A DNA stretch of 64,000 nt from Mucilaginibacter sp. KACC 22773 (GTDB lineage: Bacteria; Bacteroidota; Bacteroidia; Sphingobacteriales; Sphingobacteriaceae), in assembly GCF_028736215.1 (NCBI RefSeq), contig NZ_CP117883.1, positions 2,170,001 through 2,234,000 on the forward strand. The letters run 5' to 3'. Shown here in pieces: positions 8,031 through 16,085 of the stretch (positions within the stretch are counted from its first letter, which is position 1; every line of letters starts with the position of its first letter). The position numbers and the translations under genes were made by a program. The notes below the pieces were generated by a model. The model ran no database searches and was not told the DNA's origin. It saw only the letters and a list, made by a program, of their open reading frames with translations.

Positions 8031-9387
8031 CGTATGGTATCTGGTATTTGTCAAGCCTGCGGTAAAGCGCACTCCGGGTGAGCCCAAGGGCCGCCGCCGC
8101 CCGGCTTATTTTGTTTTTGTGGTGGTCCATGGCACGTTTTATCATTTCAACCTCCACTTCTTCCAAAGTTAGGGTACCTACGCCGGGTAATTGCATGTTT
8201 CCTTTTTTTACCGGCGATAATTCTAACTGCGACCGGAAATCATCAATCCCCAATTCATCTTTCCGGCTTACCAGTATTGATCGCTCTACCAGGTTTTTAA
8301 GCTGCCTGATATTGCCGGGCAATGGCAGTTGCTGCAGCCACTTCATGGCGGCGGCAGATACCGATAATTGGGGCCGGTTGTAGATATCCTTTAGGTTATT
8401 GATAAAAAAATCGACCAGTAAAGGTATATCCTTGGGCCGTTCGCGCAGGGCGGGCAGGTAAACGGTGATCAGGTTAATGCGGTATAACAAATCCTCACGA
8501 AAAGTACCGCGTGATACCATTTCGTTAAGGTTTTTATTGGTGGCACAAACCACCCGGGTATCTAATGTTTTGGTACGGCTGCTGCCCAGCATTTCGTAAG
8601 TACGGTCCTGTAATACCCTTAACAGCTTCACCTGGCTGCTGGCATCAAGGTCGCCAATTTCATCTAAAAATATGGTACCCTTGTGTGCCATTTCAAAACG
8701 GCCAATCCGATCAAAACGGGCATCGGTAAAAGCCCCGCGGATATGGCCAAACATTTCACTTTCAAAAAGCGAAGTAGAGATACCGCCCAAATTAACTTTG
8801 ATAAATGGTTTATTGCGGCGCAGGCTGTTTTGGTGGATGGCCTCGGCTATCAGCTCTTTGCCGGTACCGCTTTCGCCCATAATCAGTATCGATGCGTCCG
8901 TGGTTGCCACACGGCCTATGGTTTCCAGGATATCCAGCATTTGAGGGTCCTGGCCAATAATGCTTTGAAAATTGTAGGTTTTATCTAATTGCTTACGGGT
9001 ATGGTGTTCTGTTTTTTTATCCCTTAAATCTAACAGTGTTTTAACTGTTTGTATAAGGTGTTCGTTATTCCAGGGTTTGTTTATAAAGTCGTTGGCACCC
9101 AGCTTCATACCTTGTACGGCAAGCTGGATGCTGCCCCATCCTGTAATTAATATTACCGGGATAGCGCTGTTAAGCTGCTTTATGTTTTCAAGCAGGTTCA
9201 TCCCTTCACGGCCCGATGTATCAATCGAAAAATTAAGGTCGAGAATAATCAGTTCAGGACTTTTTTTCTTTATGATCTTTATGGCCCCGGCGGGCTCTTC
9301 GGCGCTCACAGCATCATAGCCCTCGCTTTTGAGTAACAGCAAAAGCGAGGTGCGTACGGCAATATCATCATCAATAACCAGTATCAT
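8014..9387 (-). CDS. Sigma-54-dependent response regulator (NtrC family)
   Basis: A 457-residue activator with three domains. Receiver: acidic pocket at 6-8, phospho-acceptor Asp50, Lys at KPW. AAA+ domain: Walker A GESGTGKE (171-178), sigma-54 contact loop GAFTDA (218-223) instead of the textbook GAFTGA, Walker B TIFLDE (238-243), arginine-finger region LLYRINL. C-terminal Fis-type helix-turn-helix ending near 450 (ISRAAAALGLTRSALYRRL). It lies directly downstream of a five-gene efflux operon in the same direction and upstream of its kinase. A sigma-54 promoter with an upstream palindrome precedes the first efflux gene, so autogenous control of the whole cluster is plausible. Confidence 0.93.
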   Translation of the reverse strand: MILVIDDDIAVRTSLLLLLKSEGYDAVSAEEPAGAIKIIKKKSPELIILDLNFSIDTSGREGMNLLENIKQLNSAIPVILITGWGSIQLAVQGMKLGANDFINKPWNNEHLIQTVKTLLDLRDKKTEHHTRKQLDKTYNFQSIIGQDPQMLDILETIGRVATTDASILIMGESGTGKELIAEAIHQNSLRRNKPFIKVNLGGISTSLFESEMFGHIRGAFTDARFDRIGRFEMAHKGTIFLDEIGDLDASSQVKLLRVLQDRTYEMLGSSRTKTLDTRVVCATNKNLNEMVSRGTFREDLLYRINLITVYLPALRERPKDIPLLVDFFINNLKDIYNRPQLSVSAAAMKWLQQLPLPGNIRQLKNLVERSILVSRKDELGIDDFRSQLELSPVKKGNMQLPGVGTLTLEEVEVEMIKRAMDHHKNKISRAAAALGLTRSALYRRLDKYQIPYDEAED

Positions 9388-9462
9388 AATTGCAGGTCAA
9401 TATCGTAATTAGTTAAAAGTATTGAGTGGTGAGTTTTGAGTTATTTTTATGATGCCCATATG

Positions 9463-10650
9463 CTATTCTTCGTGTAAAGCAACGGCGGGATAAATGGCAG
9501 CAGCCTGCCTGCCCGGATATAATGAACATAAAAATACCAGCAGGTAAATAAATATGATTGAGAACAGGATGGCTACCAGGTAAATCCCTGCCGAAAGATC
9601 AAACACGTTTAGCAATGGGAACTGCACGGCAAAAAATGACCCGATGATGAGCGAAAAGGTGGCCAGTATCATTGATTCCATAATGAGCTGGTTAGATACC
9701 GAGCTACCGGTGGCGCCAACAGCCCGCCGTAAGCCAATTTCGCCCCGGCGTTTGTTAATGTTATACCAAAGCACTCCAAACAGGCCGAGCGCCACGTTAA
9801 TAACTAAAAAACAGCCTACAATACTTAGTACTATCATGGGCACTAAAGTAAAATAATTAATATCCTTACGTTTGTTTACAAGGTGCTCAATCTCCACGTT
9901 CGAATCTTTCATATAGTTGGCTAAAGTTTTGTACAGGCGGGCTTCGAAGGCGGCGTTGGCCCCGGGCACAACCTGCACCATGATTTTACCAAGCGACCTG
10001 AAAGAACCGGTGTCGGTTCTGTGGTATACCGCATCGCCGGCAGCAGCATAATCGCCTTTGGCTTTGATGGCCTGTATCACGCCTACTACTCTTTTCTTGT
10101 TTTTGCCGTCGTCGCTCTCATCAATGATTTTTCCTATCGCTTCGCCTTTACCAAACAGCTTCTCGCGTAATTCGTTATTGATAACTACAGGTGGTATTTT
10201 GGTAGCCACGTCGCTTTTGTTAAACCAACGGCCTTCCAGCAGCTGTGCGTTTAAAGTTTTCAGATAGCTATCCTCGGCATTATACATATTTACGTTGCTG
10301 TAATTGTGGTTATTGTAACCAGCCAGTCCTGTCCACGTATTTGCCGAAAAGGGGACGTTGTCGCTGCAAAAGCTGATTTCCTTTACCTCGGGCATGGCCT
10401 TAATATTATTACGCAATGTTTCGTAATAAGTATTCAGCGAATCGGTGTTTTTTGTTTGCAGGGCGTTATTATAACTAACAACCCATACGTTTTGGTAGCT
10501 AATCCCAATTGGCTTTTTATAATTGTTATAGTAGTAAACCAAAAGGCTAAATACCGCGAATAGCACCAGGAACGAGAATAGCATCTCGGACATCAATAAA
10601 AAGTTTTGCTTCTTTTTATTCCAGATGAGTTTAAATAAATGCTTAAACAT
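9463..10650 (-). CDS. ABC transporter permease (FtsX/MacB-like), second copy
   Basis: A 395-residue inner-membrane permease. The start chosen is the ATG at 10650 (MFKHLFKLIWNKKKQN); an upstream extension of 39 codons overlaps the preceding permease and has no membrane character. The topology is that of MacB-type permeases: one N-terminal helix (about 18-42), a large periplasmic domain (45-265), then three helices near the C-terminus with the FtsX signature ...RRGEIGLRRAVGAT. It ends with a cytoplasmic YPAVALHEE. With its neighbour it forms a heterodimeric permease pair driven by the adjacent ATPase. The gap to the preceding permease is 29 bases. Confidence 0.88.
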   Translation of the reverse strand: MFKHLFKLIWNKKKQNFLLMSEMLFSFLVLFAVFSLLVYYYNNYKKPIGISYQNVWVVSYNNALQTKNTDSLNTYYETLRNNIKAMPEVKEISFCSDNVPFSANTWTGLAGYNNHNYSNVNMYNAEDSYLKTLNAQLLEGRWFNKSDVATKIPPVVINNELREKLFGKGEAIGKIIDESDDGKNKKRVVGVIQAIKAKGDYAAAGDAVYHRTDTGSFRSLGKIMVQVVPGANAAFEARLYKTLANYMKDSNVEIEHLVNKRKDINYFTLVPMIVLSIVGCFLVINVALGLFGVLWYNINKRRGEIGLRRAVGATGSSVSNQLIMESMILATFSLIIGSFFAVQFPLLNVFDLSAGIYLVAILFSIIFIYLLVFLCSLYPGRQAAAIYPAVALHEE

Positions 10651-10679
10651 AATATCTTGATTTAAAGGATGAATAATTG

Positions 10680-11912
10680 TTATGAAGCTTTCAAAGCCGT
10701 TACTACGTTTAGTTTTGACATGCGCCAGGCCGGGTAAACGCCTGAGATTAAACCAAACAGAAAACAAATGAGCAGGCCAATTGCCAAAACAGTAAAATTG
10801 ATGGATAGTACCAGGTTGGGGATGAGGTTCATGCCATTTAGTACCTGGATAGCTACGAAGGATAATATAACCCCGATAAAGCCGCCCAACAGCGTAAGTA
10901 TGATATTTTCGACAATAAACTGGTAAACCAAGGTGCCGGATGATGCACCGAAGGCCTTGCGTACGCCAATTTCTGACGAGCGTTCCATAATACGGGTGAT
11001 GTTGATATTGACCAGGTTAAGCGTTGGCAGCATCATTACCAGTAGGGCAAATATGCCAATGGTTGTCAACACGATCATAACGCCCGATGATTTTTCGTTG
11101 CCGGTATCTACATAGCTTACAATATAAGGATCGGCATGGCTGAATATTTTATCAAACTCCTTGCTTTCCATTGGCAACCGGGCAACCATACTTTGATATT
11201 CATCATGCATACGCGGTAAATCTGCTTTTGAATTTGCAAGCAACACGCCAAAAAAACCTCCCCTGTACCCTTTATCTTTACGGTAATCAGTTTTTGATAC
11301 AGTATAGGGCAGGTAGATGTCGCCATAGGTCATATAACTGGTTATAGGTACATTTTTTACCACGCCGGTTACCCTGTATTTCACGTTATCGGCCTCGAAG
11401 TACTTGCCTACAACCGAGGGTACATCGCCGAAGTATTGCTGTTTCATATCCTCTGATATGATCACTACTTTATCGGCATTATCAACCTGTTGTTTATTAA
11501 AAGCTTTGCCTTCAATAAAATCGTATTCCATAATATCCCAATAGGCATCATTGGTGTATTTATAGTTTACAGCAATCTTTTTATTGTTAACATAAGTATT
11601 TGTGCCGCTGAATATAGAGGAAATGCCCACCTTAACAGGCGTTTTTAAACTACCTGCATAGTGGCTTAAAAAATAGTAAGATAAAGGCCCCGAGCTTTGC
11701 CCGCCGGTTTTGTTTATCTCCTGCATTCTTGAAATATACAACGATCGATCGCGTTTCCTGTCGGGATAGCTGTCGCCGGCAATTTTATCTATAAAGGCGG
11801 TAAGTACCAGCAGTATGGTAAGGGTAAAGCTGATACCAAACAGGCTGATAAAGGTGAAAAACTTTCTTCGCCTTAACACCGCTATGGCTATTTTAAAATA
11901 ATTTTTAAGCAT
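10680..11912 (-). CDS. ABC transporter permease (FtsX/MacB-like), first copy
   Basis: A 410-residue permease with the MacB/FtsX plan: N-terminal helix (about 18-42, after a basic LRRRKFFTF motif), periplasmic MacB_PCD-like domain, three C-terminal helices, and the signature ERSSEIGVRKAFGAS. The protein ends in KLNVVTALKAS, which matches the usual coupling-helix end of this family. It lies between the ATPase gene (22-base gap) and the second permease (29-base gap). The two permeases differ substantially in sequence, so the transporter is probably a heterodimer. Such systems export peptides, lipids or antimicrobial compounds through a TolC channel. Confidence 0.9.
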   Translation of the reverse strand: MLKNYFKIAIAVLRRRKFFTFISLFGISFTLTILLVLTAFIDKIAGDSYPDRKRDRSLYISRMQEINKTGGQSSGPLSYYFLSHYAGSLKTPVKVGISSIFSGTNTYVNNKKIAVNYKYTNDAYWDIMEYDFIEGKAFNKQQVDNADKVVIISEDMKQQYFGDVPSVVGKYFEADNVKYRVTGVVKNVPITSYMTYGDIYLPYTVSKTDYRKDKGYRGGFFGVLLANSKADLPRMHDEYQSMVARLPMESKEFDKIFSHADPYIVSYVDTGNEKSSGVMIVLTTIGIFALLVMMLPTLNLVNINITRIMERSSEIGVRKAFGASSGTLVYQFIVENIILTLLGGFIGVILSFVAIQVLNGMNLIPNLVLSINFTVLAIGLLICFLFGLISGVYPAWRMSKLNVVTALKAS

Positions 11913-11934
11913 GACTGATTGTTTAAGCGGTTAA

Positions 11935-12600
11935 TTATTGAACTTGCGAACCATCAAACAGGCGTACCAAACGGTGAGTTTTGTGGGCCATGTTTTCATC
12001 ATGTGTAACCATTACAATGGTAGTACCCTCGTTACGGTTAAGGTTGATGAGGATGTCCATAATCTCGTTACCCATGGCGCTATCCAGGTTGCCGGTTGGC
12101 TCATCGGCCAAAATAATATCCGGCCTGCCCACTATGGCCCTGGCTATGGCTACACGCTGGCGTTGCCCGCCCGATAGTTGGGTTGGGAAGTGTTTAATGC
12201 GGTTGGCTAAGCCTACCTTTTCCAATGCCTCGGTGGCCAGCATTTTGCGTTCTTTTGCTGTGGTATCGCGGTACAGCAGGGGCAGCTCTACATTATCCAA
12301 AACCTGTAGGTCGTTAATCAGGTGATAGCTTTGAAAAATAAAGCCCAGTGTTTTATTGCGGAACTGTGCCAGTTGCTTATCGCTCAGCTTTTCAGTTGAT
12401 TTATCGGCAATTTTGATGTTTCCTTTTGATGGCGCATCCAGCAGCCCTATAATATTAAGCAGCGTACTTTTGCCGCAGCCCGATGGCCCCATGATAGATA
12501 AAAATTCGCCTTTGGCCACGTCAAGGCTTATGCTGTTCAGTGCCAGGGTTTCTATAGTGTCGGTACGGTACACTTTTTCGATGTTTTGTAAACGGATCAT
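11935..12600 (-). CDS. ABC transporter ATP-binding protein (MacB/LolD type)
   Basis: A 221-residue ATPase of the usual length for this family. Walker A is GPSGCGKST (38-46), the Q loop is in FIFQSYHL, the signature is LSGGQRQRVAIARA, Walker B is IILADEPT followed by GNLDS, and the switch histidine is in VMVTHDE. It energises the two permeases encoded immediately downstream. A 138-base low-complexity spacer separates it from the TolC gene upstream, but orientation and function argue for one transcription unit. Confidence 0.95.
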   Translation of the reverse strand: MIRLQNIEKVYRTDTIETLALNSISLDVAKGEFLSIMGPSGCGKSTLLNIIGLLDAPSKGNIKIADKSTEKLSDKQLAQFRNKTLGFIFQSYHLINDLQVLDNVELPLLYRDTTAKERKMLATEALEKVGLANRIKHFPTQLSGGQRQRVAIARAIVGRPDIILADEPTGNLDSAMGNEIMDILINLNRNEGTTIVMVTHDENMAHKTHRLVRLFDGSQVQ

Positions 12601-12603
12601 ATT

Positions 12604-12700
12604 GGTGAGTTGTGAGTGGTGAATAGTGAGTGGTTTGTTAATTATTGAATTATTGAATGACTGAATTATTGAATTTGTCTTTTTTAATTATTGAAGCGAT
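12604..12700 (-). repeat. Low-complexity spacer of short repeated words
   Basis: The spacer between the TolC and ATPase genes is built from two word families: a GTGAGTGG-type word repeated about four times (12604-12634) and a TTATTGAAT-type word repeated about four times (12640-12680). A similar GAGTGGTGAGTT word occurs at 9424-9440 between the second permease and the regulator gene. No coding capacity or strong hairpin is visible. Confidence 0.7.
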
Positions 12701-12738
12701 GGGCTTTTTGAATTTTTACTTTTGAATTTTGACTTTCC

Positions 12739-14196
12739 CTACTGGTAATTGATTTTCCTGTTGGTTTCGAAATCGTATAACGACAGGTAGCGTAACTGGT
12801 AGTAGGCTCCCCAGAAATCGCGGAGGGAAGCTACATAGTCGCGTTTGGCCTGGTCGTTTTCGCGGAAGGCTATGCCAAGGTCGGTGATGCTCAGGTCGCC
12901 TAAAACGTAGCGCTCGCGGGCTATCTGGTACTTTTCTGATGCTATACTGTCGGCCTCGGCGGTGTATACCAGTTGCTCTTTCATTACATTAAAAAGGGAT
13001 ACCTGGGTTATAATTTGCTGTTTAAAAGTTTGCTTGTCCTGCTCTACTGCATACTCGGTAAACTGCTGGTTGGCCAGGGCCGTTTTGGTGCGAGATTTAG
13101 AACGCCCCCAATCCAAAATGGGCACGGCTAACTGCACCTGTAACACCTGTTGGTTTTGCGGGTTTTTGTAAACACCCGGTATACTGGTTGATGTATTTGA
13201 GTAACCCAAATTGGCATTCAATGTAGCGGTTAAACCATTTTGGCCTTTTGCTTTTGCCACATCCCGCTTAGCCTCGGCCACGCGGCGCAAAAATGCAATG
13301 GCATCCGAGCGGTTGGAAAATGCCTCGGCCAAAACTTTATCTGCCGATACCTGCATCTGGCTAATTTGTTCGGGTACTACCAGTACAATTTTTTCTTCGC
13401 CTTCCTGCCCGGTATAGCTGCGTAGGTTAAGGGTGGCAATTTCCATATCGCGTTTAGCGGTGCCTACAGCTTTTTTGGCGTTTATTTGTTCCAGTTGCAA
13501 TTGCAGTATCTCGTTTTTTGAAACCTTGCCCAATTCAAATTTGGTATTGGCAATGCTCATGATTTTTTGGGTATTAGCGTAATTGGTTTCGGCAATTTTA
13601 AGGTTAACCTGGGCCAGCAACAAATCGAAAAAGAAACCTTCTACATCTATGGCTATTTTTTCCTGTGCTTCAATGTAGGCCTGTTTACTCTCGTTATATT
13701 TTAAAGGTTCAATGCGTTTATCCCACTTTAAACTGTTAAACTGAAACAGGGGCTGGGTATACCCGATGCCATATGGGATGCCATTGTAAAGCACATTATG
13801 CCTGTCGAAATCATCAAAACGCTGCAATTGCGTGGTTCCGTAAATCGTTCCGCCGGTGGCGGTAATGCTCTGGCTAAAATTAAGTGCCAGCGACGAGTTA
13901 TCATTATGTATAGGCTGAAACTGTATGGTTCCATCGGGTTGCTGTACCTGGGTAAACGTTTTGGTGTAGCCCGGTAAAATACCACTGAGTGATAGCTGCG
14001 GCTGGTAATTTGATTTATAGGTGCGGTATTCCCAGTATTTGGTTTCGCGCACCGTAGCAGCCTGCTTGGCGGCTATAGAGTTAGCCTTGGCCATCTCAAC
14101 CACCTGTTGCAGGGTAAGCCGGAGCGTATCGCTGCTGCCCGCAGCAAATACCCCTGAACAAATGGTTAGTAATAATATGGTGTATAATAATTTCAT
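12739..14196 (-). CDS. TolC-family outer membrane efflux protein
   Basis: A 485-residue outer-membrane channel subunit with a Sec signal peptide (1-18, cleavage after FAA). Two OEP repeats are visible: TLQQVVEMAKANSIAAKQA (about 29-47) and a later RSDAIAFLRRVAEAKRDVAKAKG helix, each followed by long alpha-helical stretches rich in Ala, Gln, Lys and Glu, with the beta-barrel strands between. It should trimerise and receive substrate from the HlyD-like adaptor encoded upstream. The gap to the adaptor gene is 128 bases and is filled by an inverted repeat. Confidence 0.92.
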   Translation of the reverse strand: MKLLYTILLLTICSGVFAAGSSDTLRLTLQQVVEMAKANSIAAKQAATVRETKYWEYRTYKSNYQPQLSLSGILPGYTKTFTQVQQPDGTIQFQPIHNDNSSLALNFSQSITATGGTIYGTTQLQRFDDFDRHNVLYNGIPYGIGYTQPLFQFNSLKWDKRIEPLKYNESKQAYIEAQEKIAIDVEGFFFDLLLAQVNLKIAETNYANTQKIMSIANTKFELGKVSKNEILQLQLEQINAKKAVGTAKRDMEIATLNLRSYTGQEGEEKIVLVVPEQISQMQVSADKVLAEAFSNRSDAIAFLRRVAEAKRDVAKAKGQNGLTATLNANLGYSNTSTSIPGVYKNPQNQQVLQVQLAVPILDWGRSKSRTKTALANQQFTEYAVEQDKQTFKQQIITQVSLFNVMKEQLVYTAEADSIASEKYQIARERYVLGDLSITDLGIAFRENDQAKRDYVASLRDFWGAYYQLRYLSLYDFETNRKINYQ

Positions 14197-14216
14197 TTGT
14201 CTTGTGCTATTTCAAC

Positions 14217-14312
14217 CGTCATTGCGAGGAACGAAGCAATCCCCGATATGCAAATCAGCTTTGCAGGTTAATCACCTGTCCTAAAGAGATTGCTTCGTTC
14301 CTCGCAAAGACG
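14217..14312. repeat. REP-like inverted repeat, 25-bp arms
   Basis: Arms 14217-14241 and 14288-14312 match in inverse orientation with one mismatch and contain the core TTGCGAGGAACGAAGCAATC. The 46-base loop is unrelated to that of the second copy near 40300, which has nearly the same arm. It lies between the adaptor and TolC genes and could form a strong hairpin that attenuates or stabilises the operon transcript. Confidence 0.85.
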
Positions 14313-14324
14313 TTTATGGTTAAC

Positions 14325-15572
14325 TTAATTCGTTATCGTTACTTCCTTCGAGTTCTTAAACTCCGTCATATCCGATGTAATCACCACATCCCCGGGTTTA
14401 ACCCCATCCTCAATCTCCACATAGTCAAAATTGGTAAGGCCAATGTGTACCGTGCGCCGTTCGGCTTTGCCTTTGTTAATTACAAAAATGTCCTGTACAG
14501 TAGGGCCTTTAAACGCCGGACCGTTGGCAACACGCATAATTTTGCTATGGGTTGCCGTTACCAAAAACACATCCACTTTCATATTGGGGCGAAGCTGTTT
14601 GTTGGCGCGGTCGTCCAGCTGGATATCGAAAGATATGATGCTGTTTTGTACCGATGGCGACACATTGGTAACATGCCCGCGCAGTTGCGTATCGTTAATG
14701 CGGATAATTACCGGAATCCCGCTGTGCAGCTGGTCCATCGAATTATCTGATATACTGCCCGATACCTTAAAACTGCCCAGGTTGGCAATACGGGCAAGGG
14801 TTTCGCCCTCGTGCACGTTGGCGCCTATGTTTTTGTTTACGTAGGTGATAACGCCAGTGCGGGTAGCCACCACATTGGCCAGTGCAAGCTTGCGTTGCAG
14901 GGCCTTTAAATCGTTTTCCTGTATGGCGGCAGCAATCTGTGCTTCTTTAATCTCTATCTGCATGGTTTGCTGCTTGTTTTTAATCTCGTTTTCCAGCTGC
15001 TTTTTTTCCAGCTGGGCAACTTTAAGATTAAGTTCGGCCTGTTCAATGCCTTCACGGGTACCGCCGCCGGCTTTAAACAGGCGCTTGGCATTTTCAACGG
15101 CATCGGCCAGGCTGCTGATGCGCAGTTGCTTGATGTCGTTGTTTGATTGGATATCGTAAAAGCTTTTAGCAAGGTCGAGTTTTAGTTTAGCAATCTCGTT
15201 CCGTTTTGATTCGAGGGTAAAGTTTAGCTTATCAAATTCTGTTTGGGTGGCCGATTTATCTAAGGTTAATATAGACTGGCCCGGAGTAATTTTATTACCC
15301 GCGTCCATCAACGCACTTTTGATAGATGCATTGATCGGGCTGGTGATGATCTCCTCAAACTCGGGCAAAACTTCGCCGGTAGCATTAAGGGTGTTTTCTA
15401 TATTGCCAACTTCTACGGTGGCGGTAGTGATCTCTGCTTTTTTTACCGATGATTTGATGAATCCCCGAAGAGCAACAACCAGCAGTACTAATACCGCGAT
15501 ACTGATCACTACTATCACCGCGCCTTTTTTTCTTTTTTGCGATGTTACCTCGAGCGTAATTTCCTTATCCAT
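14325..15572 (-). CDS. HlyD-like periplasmic adaptor (membrane fusion protein)
   Basis: A 415-residue adaptor with one N-terminal membrane helix (about 16-36) and a periplasmic body. The order is a biotinyl-lipoyl half (GNIENTLNATGEVLPEFE), a long coiled coil (about 110-225, Lys/Gln/Glu rich), the second lipoyl half (TRTGVITYVNKNIGANVHEG), a beta barrel (FKVSGSISDNSMDQLHSG) and a membrane-proximal domain. It links the ABC permeases to TolC. It is the first gene of the minus-strand operon; a sigma-54 type promoter ends 25 bases before its start codon, giving a short leader. Confidence 0.92.
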   Translation of the reverse strand: MDKEITLEVTSQKRKKGAVIVVISIAVLVLLVVALRGFIKSSVKKAEITTATVEVGNIENTLNATGEVLPEFEEIITSPINASIKSALMDAGNKITPGQSILTLDKSATQTEFDKLNFTLESKRNEIAKLKLDLAKSFYDIQSNNDIKQLRISSLADAVENAKRLFKAGGGTREGIEQAELNLKVAQLEKKQLENEIKNKQQTMQIEIKEAQIAAAIQENDLKALQRKLALANVVATRTGVITYVNKNIGANVHEGETLARIANLGSFKVSGSISDNSMDQLHSGIPVIIRINDTQLRGHVTNVSPSVQNSIISFDIQLDDRANKQLRPNMKVDVFLVTATHSKIMRVANGPAFKGPTVQDIFVINKGKAERRTVHIGLTNFDYVEIEDGVKPGDVVITSDMTEFKNSKEVTITN

Positions 15573-15596
15573 TGTGATATAATTTGCATAAGGTTT

Positions 15597-15613
15597 TGCA
15601 ATAGGTATACCAA
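15597..15613 (-). promoter_or_regulatory. Sigma-54 (-24/-12) promoter for the efflux operon
   Basis: Read on the minus strand the sequence is TTGGTATACCTATTGCA. It has the invariant GG and GC of sigma-54 promoters with exactly 10 bases between them, and keeps TGG-A and TTGCA. The predicted start of transcription is near 15586, about 14 bases before the adaptor ATG. A sigma-54 activator gene belongs to the same cluster, which supports the call. Confidence 0.6.
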
Positions 15614-15663
15614 TGTTAAAGTGTTTATTATTAGTGTTTTATGTGATTTTTATTTTGAAAAAG

Positions 15664-15679
15664 TGTTCGATATCGGACA
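15664..15679. promoter_or_regulatory. Palindromic upstream activator site candidate
   Basis: A 16-bp palindrome, TGTCCGATATCGAACA on the minus strand, with a single mismatched pair. Its centre is about 60 bp upstream of the -24 element, the usual position for an NtrC-type enhancer site. A further GGAC half-site lies at 15693-15696. No regulator binding is shown; this rests on symmetry and position. Confidence 0.45.
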
Positions 15680-15703
15680 AATGTTTTGATTTTGGACGGG
15701 GGG

Positions 15704-15799
15704 ATTGTCTGAACCTGAATTAAACGAATTTTTAGAATTTCTCGAATTTGCTTTAAATTCTGTTAATTCTTTAATTCGTTTAATTCAGGTTCAGACAAT
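15704..15799. repeat. Perfect 27-bp inverted repeat in a long intergenic spacer
   Basis: Arms 15704-15730 and 15773-15799 are perfect reverse complements, starting with ATTGTCTGAACCTGAATT, around a 42-base AT-rich loop made of GAATTT-like words. A degenerate relative (AATTCTGATTCAGACAAAC) occurs at 16003-16021. The 15614-16085 gap holds this repeat, the palindrome and a run of AAAGTCAAAA words (15890-15922), and no convincing gene. Confidence 0.85.
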
Positions 15800-16085
15800 T
15801 GCGTTAGGGATCGGCGCGGATACCGGCCAAGAGCCTAATGCCTTGTGCGCGTATGAGCATAGAGCCCGGGCCGCAGGCAACGCTAAAATTAAGTCAAAAG
15901 GTAAAATTCAAAAGTCAAAAGCCATGTATGGCGGATTTGGAAATTGTTAACAGTTGAGTGTCCTGTGTCCATCTTCATTCTGCTAATTCAAAAATCCTGT
16001 AAATTCTGATTCAGACAAACATTCCTTCTGTAAACAATGTAATTATTATCTTGTTCCACATTTACATCGAACCGGATACTTGGCT

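Noticed and set aside
14202..14750. Long plus-strand open frame opposite the adaptor gene
   Set aside because: It reads through the REP-like repeat and is antisense to a clear HlyD-family gene.
15705..15950. Open frame of 81 codons in the gap before the DUF885 gene
   Set aside because: It runs across both arms of the perfect inverted repeat and the AAAGTCAAAA words, has no ribosome-binding site and no protein-like composition.
16080..16085. TTG start for the DUF885 gene
   Set aside because: An ATG two codons later gives a normal lipoprotein signal; the TTG adds nothing.
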